Positions 23,846 through 34,012 of a DNA stretch of 64,000 nt are shown one piece after another. Within the stretch, counting starts at the first letter, position 1; each line of letters begins with the position of its first letter. The notes under the pieces are model-generated. The model was not told the origin of the DNA. It searched no databases and saw only the letters and a program-made list of their open reading frames with translations. This stretch comes from Imbricaverruca yamaguchii (Eukaryota; Arthropoda; Thecostraca; Neoverrucidae). The position numbers were made by a program, and so were the translations under genes. The stretch is from contig JAOTOL010001641.1 of NCBI GenBank assembly GCA_034440575.1, positions 1,658,501 through 1,722,500 on the forward strand, given 5' to 3'.

Positions 23846-24869
23846 TGCAGAATGGCCAGCTGTCTATGTGGGAAGTACATATGGCTGCATTGCTGGCAGC
23901 TTGTAGGATGGTGATCATAGAAGGGGGCACTGCCGACTGTCTGTCTGTGATCAGTATGCAGGGCAGTATCACCTATCTGAAGGTAACTCCCATGGAGAGC
24001 AGTAATGACATCTGTCAAGTGGACAAACATTGCGAGAGAAAGGGAACCGTGGGTTCAGCAGAGCATCATCCATTGCCAGCAAGTGTAATTGACTCAAAAT
24101 CGTTGTTCCCCTCGATAGAATAGCTGCTTCTGAGATATACAAGACAGCAAATGTGCTCAGTTGCATCTAAGCATCTAAGTGAATGACATGACCCATGTGC
24201 ATTAGATCGGTCCACCAATACATAGCATTTGCAAAAAGTTTAAAAGTTATTGCTCCTAAAGACCGCCCCCGTTTTGCTTGACTTGCTAGCTATCTGAGCC
24301 GAATTTCAGGTCAATCGGATAATATTTGGAGGTGGCTCCATTTTGACACTTTTGCTGCCCGTAGATTAATACAGGCAATCTAACTATTCCATCCAATCCA
24401 CATTAATAGCTAACGCCTATGTACACCTTTATATCAGTAGCCATGCGACTATATTGATATTTTTCAACCTTAGCAGATACCCTAAGCGTTATAACAACGA
24501 AGTCAGCTGAGTGTAGACACAATTGCAGCTGTTTGCGCGCGCAAGCGCTTCGGCGACTCGGCAGGGAAGAGGCGTTACAGAGTGCGCGCTTCAGCGTGGC
24601 GAGCGTGGCTAGGTTTGAGCGCGGATGGTGCTGGCTGCTTAGTTGTGTGATATATCGACACTTTGTGGGAAGTGACATAATCGGAAGTTAGAACGTCTGA
24701 CTAGGATTAGTAATTTGTAATTACAGGTACAAAGAGGGAAAACATCTGAGTCAATCAATGTAGCGTTGATCTCCGGACCCAACTATCTACCGGGCAGTTC
24801 TATTTCGGGCGTTAATTTTGTACTCAGCTTTGCCTTTTGCCAGTGTGTTTTTGTCATCAGGACAAACAT
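23846..24869. other. Intron or intergenic, no supported gene
   Basis: Just right of the hAT element the frame resumes as host DNA and is open briefly, with a possible donor at CTGAAG|GTAACT (about 23982). I cannot show it is an exon. A CpG-rich patch lies at 24525-24620; I see no product. Confidence 0.4.
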
Positions 24870-25196
24870 GCTCTTGCCGGCTCGGTAGCGTACATGGATA
24901 ATACATACACTACCTGGAGTTCGGGGGTTCGTGGTTCGATTCTGTCTGTTGGCAGAACTTTCCTGGGCCGGCTCCCTACCAGGAGTTGAAACAAGGTAGT
25001 GATCGCTGTGCCGCGGGTGAACGCTGACAAAGCGGCGCCTGCGGCATTGGGGTCACAGGCATGATTCGCCTCCGAATCCGACTCGAGTGAGACGAGCCAG
25101 ACGAGACCGAGTGTGTAAGTGGGTACTTGTGCTTTATGCCTTAGATAATTCGTATTGCACTTTATATCTAATAAAGTTTTGTATTTTTGTTATTTT
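24870..25196 (+). mobile_element. tRNA-derived SINE candidate
   Basis: tRNA-like head with CTCGGTAGCGTACATGG (about 24880) and B box GTGGTTCGATTCTG (24931-24944). A GC-rich body follows and an AT-rich end with AATAAAGTTTTGTATTTTTG (about 25170). No target duplication recognised. Confidence 0.45.
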
Positions 25197-25797
25197 TCCC
25201 TTGTATTGCTATTTTCCACGATTAAAGTACGAGCAGTAGGTATGGGCGCCGATGTCTATCCCAAGTTAGGATAATGTTGGATTGGATTGGAGATGCAAAA
25301 CGGCAAATGTGCGAAGCTTGTGACCAGCACAAAACCTAACCCAAGCGATCGCTAAAATAGCCCAAGCTTACTCCGCCTTAACGTATAAATAGGTAATATT
25401 GAGCATCGAACGTTCAGTGATACAAAAAAGTGTCGCGTTAACGGGTAGGGTAGTATACAGCACAGCTATGGGAGCAAACGTGCATTTTGGAACAAGCTCT
25501 AAATATTGTTCAAATGGTCCAATTTTTGGCAGGGGAACTTACCATGAGGTATTTAACAGGGGCACCCTTTAGGAACAAGGTATTTAAAACTTTTTGCTGT
25601 TTGGACCTCTCTAATGGGCATTCACCCGCATCGTTTTCCTCCATGTGGCTGAACTGCAAGAAATTGTGTCGGCGACAAATTTGACCTTGGATTTACCTAT
25701 TGGAATTCCTTGCTCTGGGATTGACTCATTCAAGTTCCCGTCGTCGAGTATACCCCATTACGATAAGCGTTTTGACATCACTGCACTGACGGAAGCC
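25197..25797. other. No gene seen
   Basis: AT-rich sequence between a SINE candidate and the first VNTR array; only short open frames. Confidence 0.45.
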
Positions 25798-26108
25798 AAT
25801 GGTGGCGACTGTGTCGTCAGTAGCTAGACTGTTGAGCGCTGACCGTCCTGGTACCATCACAGGAGACGGTATTTCGTCGATAGCCGGGCTTCCCGATGCT
25901 GACCGTCCTGGTACCACCGCAGGAGGCGGCGTGCCGTCAGTAGCCGGGCTGCTGACCGTCCTGGTACCACCGCAGGAGGTGGCGTGCCGTCAGTAGCCGG
26001 GCTGTTGGGTGCTGACCGCCCTGGTACCACCGCAGGAGGCGGCGTGCCGTCAGTAGCCGGGCTGCTGGTGGTGGTACCACGGCAGGAGGCGGCGTGTCGT
26101 CAGTACGT
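25798..26108 (+). repeat. 60-bp minisatellite, array 1 (~5 units)
   Basis: Units of GGGCTGYTGGGTGCTGACCG, YCCTGGTACCACCGCAGGAG and GCGGCGTGCCGTCAGTAGCC (60 bp together). The first units are the most diverged and some are shortened. It is the same unit as array 2 at 27560-28256. An 11-bp perfect inverted repeat (CTCTGGTGGTG, 26143-26153 and 26168-26178) lies just after the array. Confidence 0.9.
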
Positions 26109-27559
26109 TAGGCGTCATGAGGGGACATAGTACCGGTCGCGCCTCTGGTGGTGGATTTGTGAAAGAACACCACCAGAGTGGGCTGGGTCTGATTAATGTT
26201 ATATTATAGTTTCTAGAGAAGGTGCATGTGATTCCCAATAGGCAAATTTGAACAACATTGAAACAAGCTCTTTTATAATGTGTAGTTCATTTTATTATAA
26301 AATCATTTCATCCTGTCTCTTTGCCGTTAAAGTGAAATGAAAGCAATTGGCTACTCAACAGCTTGTGATAAAAGCGCGTCATACATCTGTGTGACGTGCT
26401 GACAATTTCAAATGTTCTTAACGAAACGAAAATCGAGCGTACTACCTTTTATATTATCTTGAATAACTTCCATGAAGGTTTAACCCTATCACTTTCGCAC
26501 CGAATTCCAGAATTTGTGTCCCAAATTGTCACGTACTACATTCAATTGTATATCAGATGTTCTACATTACCGACTACGTTGATATATATTCAGCCACGTC
26601 ATTTTTGCACTTAACTCCACGATTTCTGTCTCGAATTATCACATTGTATTACTTTTATTTATATATCAGATGTTCTACATTAGCGAATTAATTTCTAATG
26701 GTCTCAAATAAGGCGCATTACAATCAGCTGCCTTCTGATGTCATACTCTACTACTTTTATAGATATCTAACCTTGTCATTTTTTACCTTTTGACATGAAA
26801 GCTGTCCGGAATTATGGAGGTTCTGGCATGGCTCGATGCACGTCAAGCGCCGACGGTTGCTACCCAGAGGATCCGGAGGGCCGCCGAGGGGTGGCATGAC
26901 AAAAAGTAATGTAAAGTTCCACCCTTCAACAATACTAAGCAGGATAGGCTCTGCTACACCAAAACGGTATAAGAGAAATTCGTGGTTGTAGATGGATTCC
27001 TTCTATTTAACGCCCATAAGCGCAATATTCTTAGACAATATCGAGAAAACTTATCGCCCTCAACTGTACTTGTGACAGAACTCATGCCAGGTACATCGCC
27101 TAGTGTTTCAAATCTGAAAATCTGCCTGTTACTTTGGCGTTGGAGCCCATTAACATCCAGGGAATGGTTTGCGCCCTACCATATTATGAATGGCGACGGG
27201 CGGTCGAGGAAGGGCTGGGGGCCGCCAGCGTCGCCGCCAGCGTCGCCGCCAGCGTCCGGCAGTCCATGGTGGAATGTTCCAGAATGCAACGCGCAAAGTA
27301 ACAATATGTGCAATATATCACCGTATATGGCAATGGAATTGACGTCTGAAGGCAAACTAACTTTCATACATCAAATTCGCATCATATTTTATGGAGAGTC
27401 TCATAAATTGTAACTATATTATTCGCGCGCACACTAATGAACATCCGGGCGCTTGTCGTGGGCGCATGTTTCAGAGTTCTTGAATGGCATCAGGAACCTA
27501 CCTGTTTTCTTTCTTTACTGGGGGTCACCCTGATGCCCGCATTAACATTGCGTCTGGCG
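26109..27559. other. Between the two VNTR arrays, no supported gene
   Basis: AT-rich. A 31-codon frame at 26814-26909 (MEVLAWLDARQAPTVATQ, then RIRRAAEGWHDKK) stands out by composition but matches no family I know. A short GCCGCCAGCGTC repeat (12 bp, three units) lies at 27222-27257. Confidence 0.4.
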
Positions 27560-28256
27560 CCTAACGAGCCGGGCTGTCCGGTGCTGACCATCCTGGTACT
27601 ACCACAGGAGGCGGCGAGTCATGAGTAGCCGGGCTGTTGGTGGTGGTACCACCGCAGGAGGCGGCGTGTCGTCAGTACCCGGGCTGCTGGGTGCTGACCG
27701 TTCTGGTACCACCGCAGGAGGCGGCGTGCCGTCAGTAGCCGGGCTGCTGGGTGCTGACCGTCCTGGTACCACCGCAGGAGGCGGCGTGTCGTCAGTAGCC
27801 GGGCTGCCCGATGCTGACCGCCCTGGTACCACCGCAGGAGGCGGCGTGCCGTCAGTAGCCGGGCTGCTGGGTGCTGACCGTCCTGGTACCACCGCAGGAG
27901 GCGGCGTGTCGTCAGTAGCCGGGCTGCTGGGTGCTGACCGTCCTGGTACCACCGCAGGAGGCGGCGTGTCGTCAGTAGCCGGGCTGTTGGGTGCTGACCG
28001 CCCTGGTACCACCGCAGGAGGCGGCGTGTCGTCAGTAGCCGGGCTGCTGGTGGTGGTACCACCGCAGGAGGCGGCGTGTCGTCAGTAGCCGGGCTGCTGG
28101 GTGCTGACCGCCCTGGTATCACCGCAGGAGGCGGCGTGTCGTCAGTAGCCGGGCTGCCCGATGCTGACCGCCCTGGTACCACCGCAGGAGGCGGCGTGCC
28201 GTCAGTAGCCGGGCTGTTGGGTGTTGACCGTCCTGGTATCACCGCAGGAGGCGGTC
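27560..28256 (+). repeat. 60-bp minisatellite, array 2 (~12 units)
   Basis: Clean head-to-tail 60-bp units with KpnI-type GGTACC in almost all of them. Two units are shortened (GGGCTGYTGGTGGTGGTACC, without the middle). One frame is open over much of the array (GLLGADRPGTTAGGGVSSVA, 20 residues per unit), but the shortened units shift it and there is no start or splice evidence, so coding is doubtful. Each unit contains the acceptor-like CTGGTACCACCGCAG, and the array ends at a putative exon that uses this acceptor. Confidence 0.92.
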
Positions 28257-28368
28257 ACCAGCAGTTCGGAGAGTGAAGATATGGACCATTACGACACGCC
28301 CAAGGCACTCAACGAGTATGTTCGTCGCACAGTGTTGATGCTGCCGACGGACCGGGGAAGCGAGAATG
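28248..28368 (+). CDS. Putative exon, acidic tail segment (possible exon 4 of the mGluR-like gene)
   Basis: Open from the acceptor ATCACCGCAG to the donor AATG|GTACGT. It reads EAVTSSSESEDMDHYDTPKA, then LNEYVRRTVLMLPTDRGSEN with one base left over. Its first codon is in phase 0, which matches the phase left by the exon ending at 22791, and it is on the same strand with similar acidic, Ser-rich content. The link is therefore possible, but about 5.4 kb of intron with VNTR arrays and the hAT element would lie between. It could equally belong to another gene. Confidence 0.45.
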
Positions 28369-28769
28369 GTACGTACTTTTACTGATATGGTACGGTATGT
28401 ACTTTTACTGATGATGATACGGTTACTTTCACTAATGATACACATTGAGAATGATTCGTACTTGTACTGATGATGAGGGTTCTCTTATCTTAATTTGCGT
28501 CGAGCTCCGGCGCTGCCGACGGACCGGAGTGGCGAGGATGGTACACACCATCACTTCTCATCTCGTCATATGTGACCAGCTCTGGTGTTGTCGATGGACA
28601 GGGTGGCAAGAATAATATGTACCCCTGTCAACGTCATTTCTAATCAGCTCTGGCGCTGCCCGCCGACCGCGATGGCGATGATGGTACGTATCTTTACACC
28701 TTTATTACCCCTCTCGTTGCTATTTCTGACCAGCTCTGACGCTGCTGACCGAGTGGAATAGCGAGGATG
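28333..28769 (+). repeat. Five tandem 36-nt exon-like units with splice-site borders
   Basis: Units start at 28333, 28505, 28580, 28648 and 28734. Each is 36 nt, preceded by AG (CACAG, TCGAG, ACCAG, ATCAG, ACCAG). Four of the five are followed by a GT donor (GTACGT, GTACAC, GTACGT, GTACGT); the third has ATATGT and has lost it. Read with two bases before the first full codon, they give LMLPTDRGSEN, PALPTDRSGED, LVLSMDRVARI, LALPADRDGDD and LTLLTEWNSED: a conserved LxLPxDRxGED pattern that is in phase with the exon 28248-28368. Either these are duplicated 12-residue micro-exons, or a minisatellite that amplified an exon end. Spacers of 32-136 bp are short for introns. Confidence 0.5.
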
Positions 28770-30764
28770 GTACGTACCACCATATCCCCGTCCATCGTCG
28801 CTGTCGACCAGAAATGTCGATATCCTGGTGTATACACTGACCAACGCCATTGCGCTGCCTGGCAAGCATGTTCTAAATACAACAGCAAGGTACAACGGCA
28901 TGTGACAAAGAGCCAGGGAAGCTAGGTCTCCCCTCCTAGCAACCACCGAAGGAAGACTTACGTTATGACGACTAGAACCGAAGCAGCTGGATAAGTTTGA
29001 ATAGGAAGCGATGAGCGTCCAAGGAAGTGAAAAGTTTCCTTGAAGCATGGCCAAGTTCTGCAAAATTCTGCGGCCTAGCTGGATTTCCAGAATCAAACGA
29101 TGAGATCCGGGTCTAAGTAACAAGTTTTGCTTAGCACAGGAACTATATACAGAAGTACATGCGTTTGGTAGTCCTCCATCGGTCTTTGCGGGTTGGTCAC
29201 GATATTCTACAAGCTGAAATCGACATGCGTGGAGAATAGTATCATGCACCAGCATTGACTTCTGGAACTTGTGAGCTTTTTTCATATTTACATTACTTAC
29301 CAATTTACAATTACATCATTACCCAATACTGGCAACCAGTTTTCGCTACATGTACATTTTAGAGTTGGGAGCGATAACTTCGCCGGTTATCATCCCCTTG
29401 CGGACGTTGATGTCGGACCACCACCAATGCGTCAATATTGTCCGGCTGCGTTCGGTCCGGCGGTGTGGGCCTGACCCGGCCGTTGACGTCGCTGCACGAT
29501 GGCCTGACCTTCACGACAGGACGCCAGCGTCGGCCATTTCCGGCGCTCAATGACTGTGTTTGTGTGTCTGCGACAGAGGACTCGAAGATCTAAGCGGATA
29601 CAGAGCCGAGCTGGCGGACTAGGCGGCCACCGTTTCGGGCGGGTGTCCGCAGTCCACGTCCGCTGGTGCTCCGCTGATCGGCCGGTCTGCCGGGGCGCGG
29701 CAGGTCACCTCTGGCGTCAGCCACGCCGCAACCTGACAGATGCAGGACAGTGGCGACGACTGCACAGGCCAGACAGTGCTAGTGCCTCGCGCAGGTGCCG
29801 GGACACCCGAGGACTGTACCAAACCCAGGACAGCTGCGGTTGTGTGTGTCAGTGTCGGCTGTGACGGCACCTCAGTGCAAATGCCAGTGCCACGTGGACG
29901 AGCCAGGACATGCTGATGCCAGTCGCCCATCTACGCGGTCACCAGCAACACGAGAAGTGATCTGCTGTGAACTGCGCACCTGCCAGACTGCGGATGTCGC
30001 CACTGTGTTGAGACGTGCAGGGCACAACCTGGGAGGAAATACATACTATCTGTGGCTTCGACTAAAAAAGTGGCCGGCTTTTAGCGGGCCGCAATTCGCG
30101 CCTTTTGTGCCCCGCCAGTATCGCCACCTGATAGTTGCTGTTTGATATACTGATGTATGCTATTAACAATACACATACGATGTACGAGACGGAAATCGAT
30201 CGGTTGGTGACCATAGCCATCTGGTATTTGCATCGCGTCGTTATTTGTTAGCGTCTCATTGACACTGAAATTGCTGCCTGGCCCGTTACGTCAGTAAAGC
30301 TTCCGAGGAGTGACACTCTATGGGATAATCATGCCACTTTCCCACAATTTTTCGATATTTTGTCGCTTCTGCTGTGCAAATCATATCTTGGTGCAATTAA
30401 GAAATCGACGTGCAGTCCCATCTGCAATTATTTGCTTGTTCCCAGGCTATTCTTGCGACATGCCTCCATTGCCTGCAAACTGAGAAGTCAATGACAGGGA
30501 GGGTTCGACCAGCTGAGACTGGCGATAAAAAAGCGGCCATCAACAGCCTAATTATTGAACTTCTTACCGCAGTACCCGCAGATGAGGTTACGCAAAGTAT
30601 TGCGAAGGCATGCCGTAAGAGTTGTACAAAGTATTGCGAAGGCATGCCATAAGTCACATCACTGAACGAGGAACATTGCGAGCCGTGCGGCTAGCAGAAA
30701 TGGCACCAACACTGGCCAAATTACACAAAGTGGCATTGCATGTGTGCGCTGCGCATACGAGCAG
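28770..30764. other. No supported gene; GC-rich patch 29380-30020
   Basis: A GC-rich stretch with open frames on both strands may hold exons, but I cannot find a frame with consistent splice borders and recognise no domain. The remainder is unremarkable. Confidence 0.4.
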
Positions 30765-31008
30765 ATGGTCCCCAGGGTCAGGACAGTTCTGTAGAGCCCC
30801 GTACCGTCCTGGCGTCATGTAGCCGGACGGTCTCCAGGGCCAGGACAGTTCTGCAGAGCCGCGCACCGTCCTGGTGTCATGCGGCCGGACGATCTCCAGA
30901 ACCAGGGCAGTTCTCCAGGGCTCCGTACCATCCTGGCGTCATGTAGCCGGAAGGTCTCCAGGGCAAGGGCAGTTCTGCATTGCCCTGTATCGTCCTGGTG
31001 TGACGGCG
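30765..31008 (+). repeat. ~63-bp minisatellite, 4 units
   Basis: Units of GGTCTCCAGGGCCAGGACAG, TTCTGCAGAGCCCCGTACCG and TCCTGGTGTCATGTAGCCGG (plus AC), repeated about four times with small changes. CCGTCCTGG recalls the 60-bp VNTR unit, but the rest differs. Confidence 0.85.
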
Positions 31009-31399
31009 ATGACAATTAATTTGAGCTTAGCTGACGCGATGGTCACACGGCTGCAGGAAGGCTGACGGCCATACCTGCAAATGCAATCGGGTCCTGAACC
31101 GCTGTACTCGCCTTGTAACCACTCAGCTATAAATTGTCCTGGTTACCATTTGTGGCAATCATTGCCACAACGAGAACTATGGTATATTTTGTGATCCACT
31201 CAGCTCGCCCGCCATATTGCACCGCAATTATCGCACACCAAATGCTCGCTGGGTACCTGGCAGTCAACCAGCTCTGAATCAGCAATCTTCCCATGAGACT
31301 TCGAGATCGAAGTAAAAACCACCACATAGAAGGGCGCCATGGCCAGCGAAGCGAGGGTTCACTTCCTGGACCGAGCTATGAACTCTGACAACATTTAAC

Positions 31400-32308
31400 G
31401 AGAGCAACGGTGACCGGCTTCACCGTGCCGTCATTTGGTACATTGGCCCACCACCAGGCAAATTCATTTTCTTTCTAGCATATCTTCTATCGTCTATCGT
31501 CAGCTCTACCAGTTTTCAAATTGTAAGCTCTACCATGGACACGGACATCATCAGGCTGCTGCTAACCATCACCCTGGTCCAAACATTCACCGCCATCACG
31601 TCCTCCGGTCCCCATTCGTGACGTCATCAAAGTCGCGGCCCTCGCCCCGCCAGTCATCAGCCTCACCACCCTCGAGCGGTCAACCCGACCGGGGGAGTGT
31701 CTCTGCTACCAAGACAACGCCCAAGCAATCACGCCGGGGTAGGCGTGGCAGACCACGCGGATCACGGGGCGGAACAAGCCATGCGACGGCTCAGCAGCGC
31801 CAAGGGCAGCTTCACTTGGAACTCATCAATGACCAATCTAACAAACCTAAGCTACTTTAGCTGCACCACAACCTTCGTTCTTACTCTCTAGACCTAGTTG
31901 TGGTGACTGAGACCTGGCTGCGACCTAGCACCCCCACGCGTCTAATTAACTTCCCCAGTTACCAAGTAAAACGTGCGGATCCGCCCGACTAGTGGTTAAG
32001 GTGGGGTGGCGATTATCCGCAAGTCAGCTCTAACTACTACCGTTTTGAAAATTTGTACGCCTCCAAACTCGAGCTCCAAACTAGAATCACTCTGGGTCAA
32101 AGTCAAAGGGAAAAGCGGAACGTATCTCACTCTGACGGCAGCCTATCGGCCCCCCGTAACACACTACCTGCCCTAAATGCTGACTTCGCTAGGCTCGAAA
32201 GACAGGTTCAATTGGCGACACTGAACTTTACCGGCACTTTCTACCTCGCAGGTGATCTAAATTGCAACCTTCTCGACAAGTCGCTAATAGCCCAAGCAAA
32301 GCAAATAG
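31400..32308 (+). mobile_element. LINE family I, interrupted copy B: 5' segment (ORF1 tail + endonuclease start)
   Basis: First of three pieces of one element. A basic, proline-rich leader (RSRPSPRQSSASPPSSGQPD, then KQSRRGRRGRPRG; 31435-31860) runs, with one stop, into the apurinic-like endonuclease start LRSYSLDLVVVTETWLRP. The endonuclease continues with NTLPALNADFARLERQ and TFYLAGDLNCNLLDKS. It is broken at about 32308, where RT sequence of a different family begins. The 5' edge is approximate. Confidence 0.75.
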
Positions 32309-34012
32309 TTATCCCCATATTTAAATCAGGAGAATTGAACAAATTCACAAATGATAGGCCAATTTCTATGCTTTCAGTATTTTCAAAAATCCTTGAAAAA
32401 ATGGTATATTCCTATCTCTTATCATATCTAGAGCTGAATAATATGCTCAGTACTCTCCAATTTGGATTTATTTAAAAAAGCATAGCACATACATGCCGAC
32501 TGCTCACATGTATGACCAAATTACATCTTTGGAAAAGAAAGAACTTACATGTGGTCTCTATATTGACTTGAAAAAAGCCTTTGATACTGCGAGCATTGGC
32601 ATTCTACTTAAAAATTACACCATATTAGCATATCAGGAACTCTACTCATGATATTGCACTCTTATTTTAAAAAATCGCTATCAGCAAACTAGAATTAATG
32701 ATGTAGTCTCAGATGCAGAGTGCATTATTATGGGAGTTCCACGAGGCTCCATACTTGGTCCACTACTCTTCCTTATGTACATTAATGATTTGGGTAATTC
32801 TTTAGATGGAGCATACTATTTATTTGCTGATGATGCTGCTGTCATGATCAAAGCTACGATTATTGAGGAATTACAAATTAAAGTCAATGCCAATGTATCA
32901 GGAATGACTGAATGGTTTCAGGCCAATATATTATCACTGAATGTCAATAAAACAAACTACCAAACTTATTCCAGTATGCCTTATGCTGACCTAAACATAG
33001 CAATAAATTCACAAATAGTTCATAGGAAACAGCAAATCACATATCTTGGAGTAATAGTTGATGAAAAATGAACATGGAGATTTCACATAACTACTTCACA
33101 GATTCTTTAATGAAGCATTACCAATCACTATAATGAATATGTTCAAATACTCATCATCAAGTAACTTACCGCATGTTGATCGTTTCCATGTACCTATTCA
33201 TCAAAAACCTATAGACTTCATTCCATACTATTTATAGCACCAAGAACTTTGAATGCTATCATTGGTACAAAATTTCCTTCCTGTAATCATGTACCTATTA
33301 AGAAGATGTAAAAATAGTTATCAGAGCATATTTTATTGACTTATACGTCACAAACTAAATGGTTAGTAAAATTAACATCGCATTATAAAAATGAGAAAAT
33401 ATATGTAGGTTGATATTATATGTAGGTATGTAGGAGTAAAGCTGGATAAACAAGTAAATGCATATGCGATGATGCATTTGTACCTATACATGTGATTTCA
33501 GCTGTGTGCTACTGTGTGCATGTTTGTGCATGGATGTGCATGGATGTATATCAGTGTATACTTATGTATGTACATGCTAGTATATGTGTATGCATATACA
33601 TATTTGTATATATGTGTGAGTGCATGTATTTATGTATGCGAAGTAAGTTTAGGTGTACATGTTTCATATGTGTGAATATGCTGTGACAGTCACACAGATT
33701 TGTGTGACAGTGCACATGAATGTACACTTTTCCCCTCATAACACTTTTCACTTTGCTACCTAGCTTGCTACCTAGCTGAGGTGCTCCTGGGGCTACTTCT
33801 ACTAATAACTGGTGGTGGCCTATCTGCAAAAAAAGACAAATAAAAAGACGCAAATATTTACAGTGAACTGTAGGTATGAAGAGAAATGAAATGTATATTG
33901 TGATCTCGAGGCATTCCTAAGCTGGCTGTCCAAACTTCGAGCAAGTAACAGTGTGTGTAGCCAAATAGGATAGGCTACTGCATGCGAAACAGGAGTCGAC
34001 ATTAGAAAAACC
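32309..34012 (+). mobile_element. LINE family II, 5'-truncated, inserted in copy B
   Basis: Starts inside RT: IVIPIFKSGELNKFTNDRPI, SMLSVFSKILEKMVYSYLL. Then QFGF, LYIDLKKAFDT, GVPRGSILGPLLFLMYINDL, the catalytic YLFADDAAVM and LSLNVNKTN. It is AT-rich, unlike the flanking LINE. One stop after QFGFI and frame changes before 32730 show decay. The 3' part (33080-34010) is a UTR with TG/TA-rich low-complexity DNA at 33490-33690. The right border is placed where endonuclease sequence of copy B resumes. Confidence 0.75.
32730..33071 (+). pseudogene. Reverse transcriptase palm fragment (LINE family II)
   Basis: 113 codons with GVPRGSILGPLLFLMYINDL and FADD, the motifs that form the polymerase active site, and ITYLGVIVDEK near the end of the thumb. 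Upstream RT motifs are in other frames, so the protein is not intact. Confidence 0.85.

Noticed and set aside
27599..28242. Long frames through the 60-bp VNTR (for example GLLGADRPGTTAGGG repeats)
   Set aside because: Open on both strands, shifted by shortened units, and without start or splice support. Treated as a minisatellite.
32309..34012. Family II LINE treated as the middle of copy B
   Set aside because: Its RT is AT-rich and of a different family, and copy B has its own RT at 34.9-35.5 kb, so it is an insertion.
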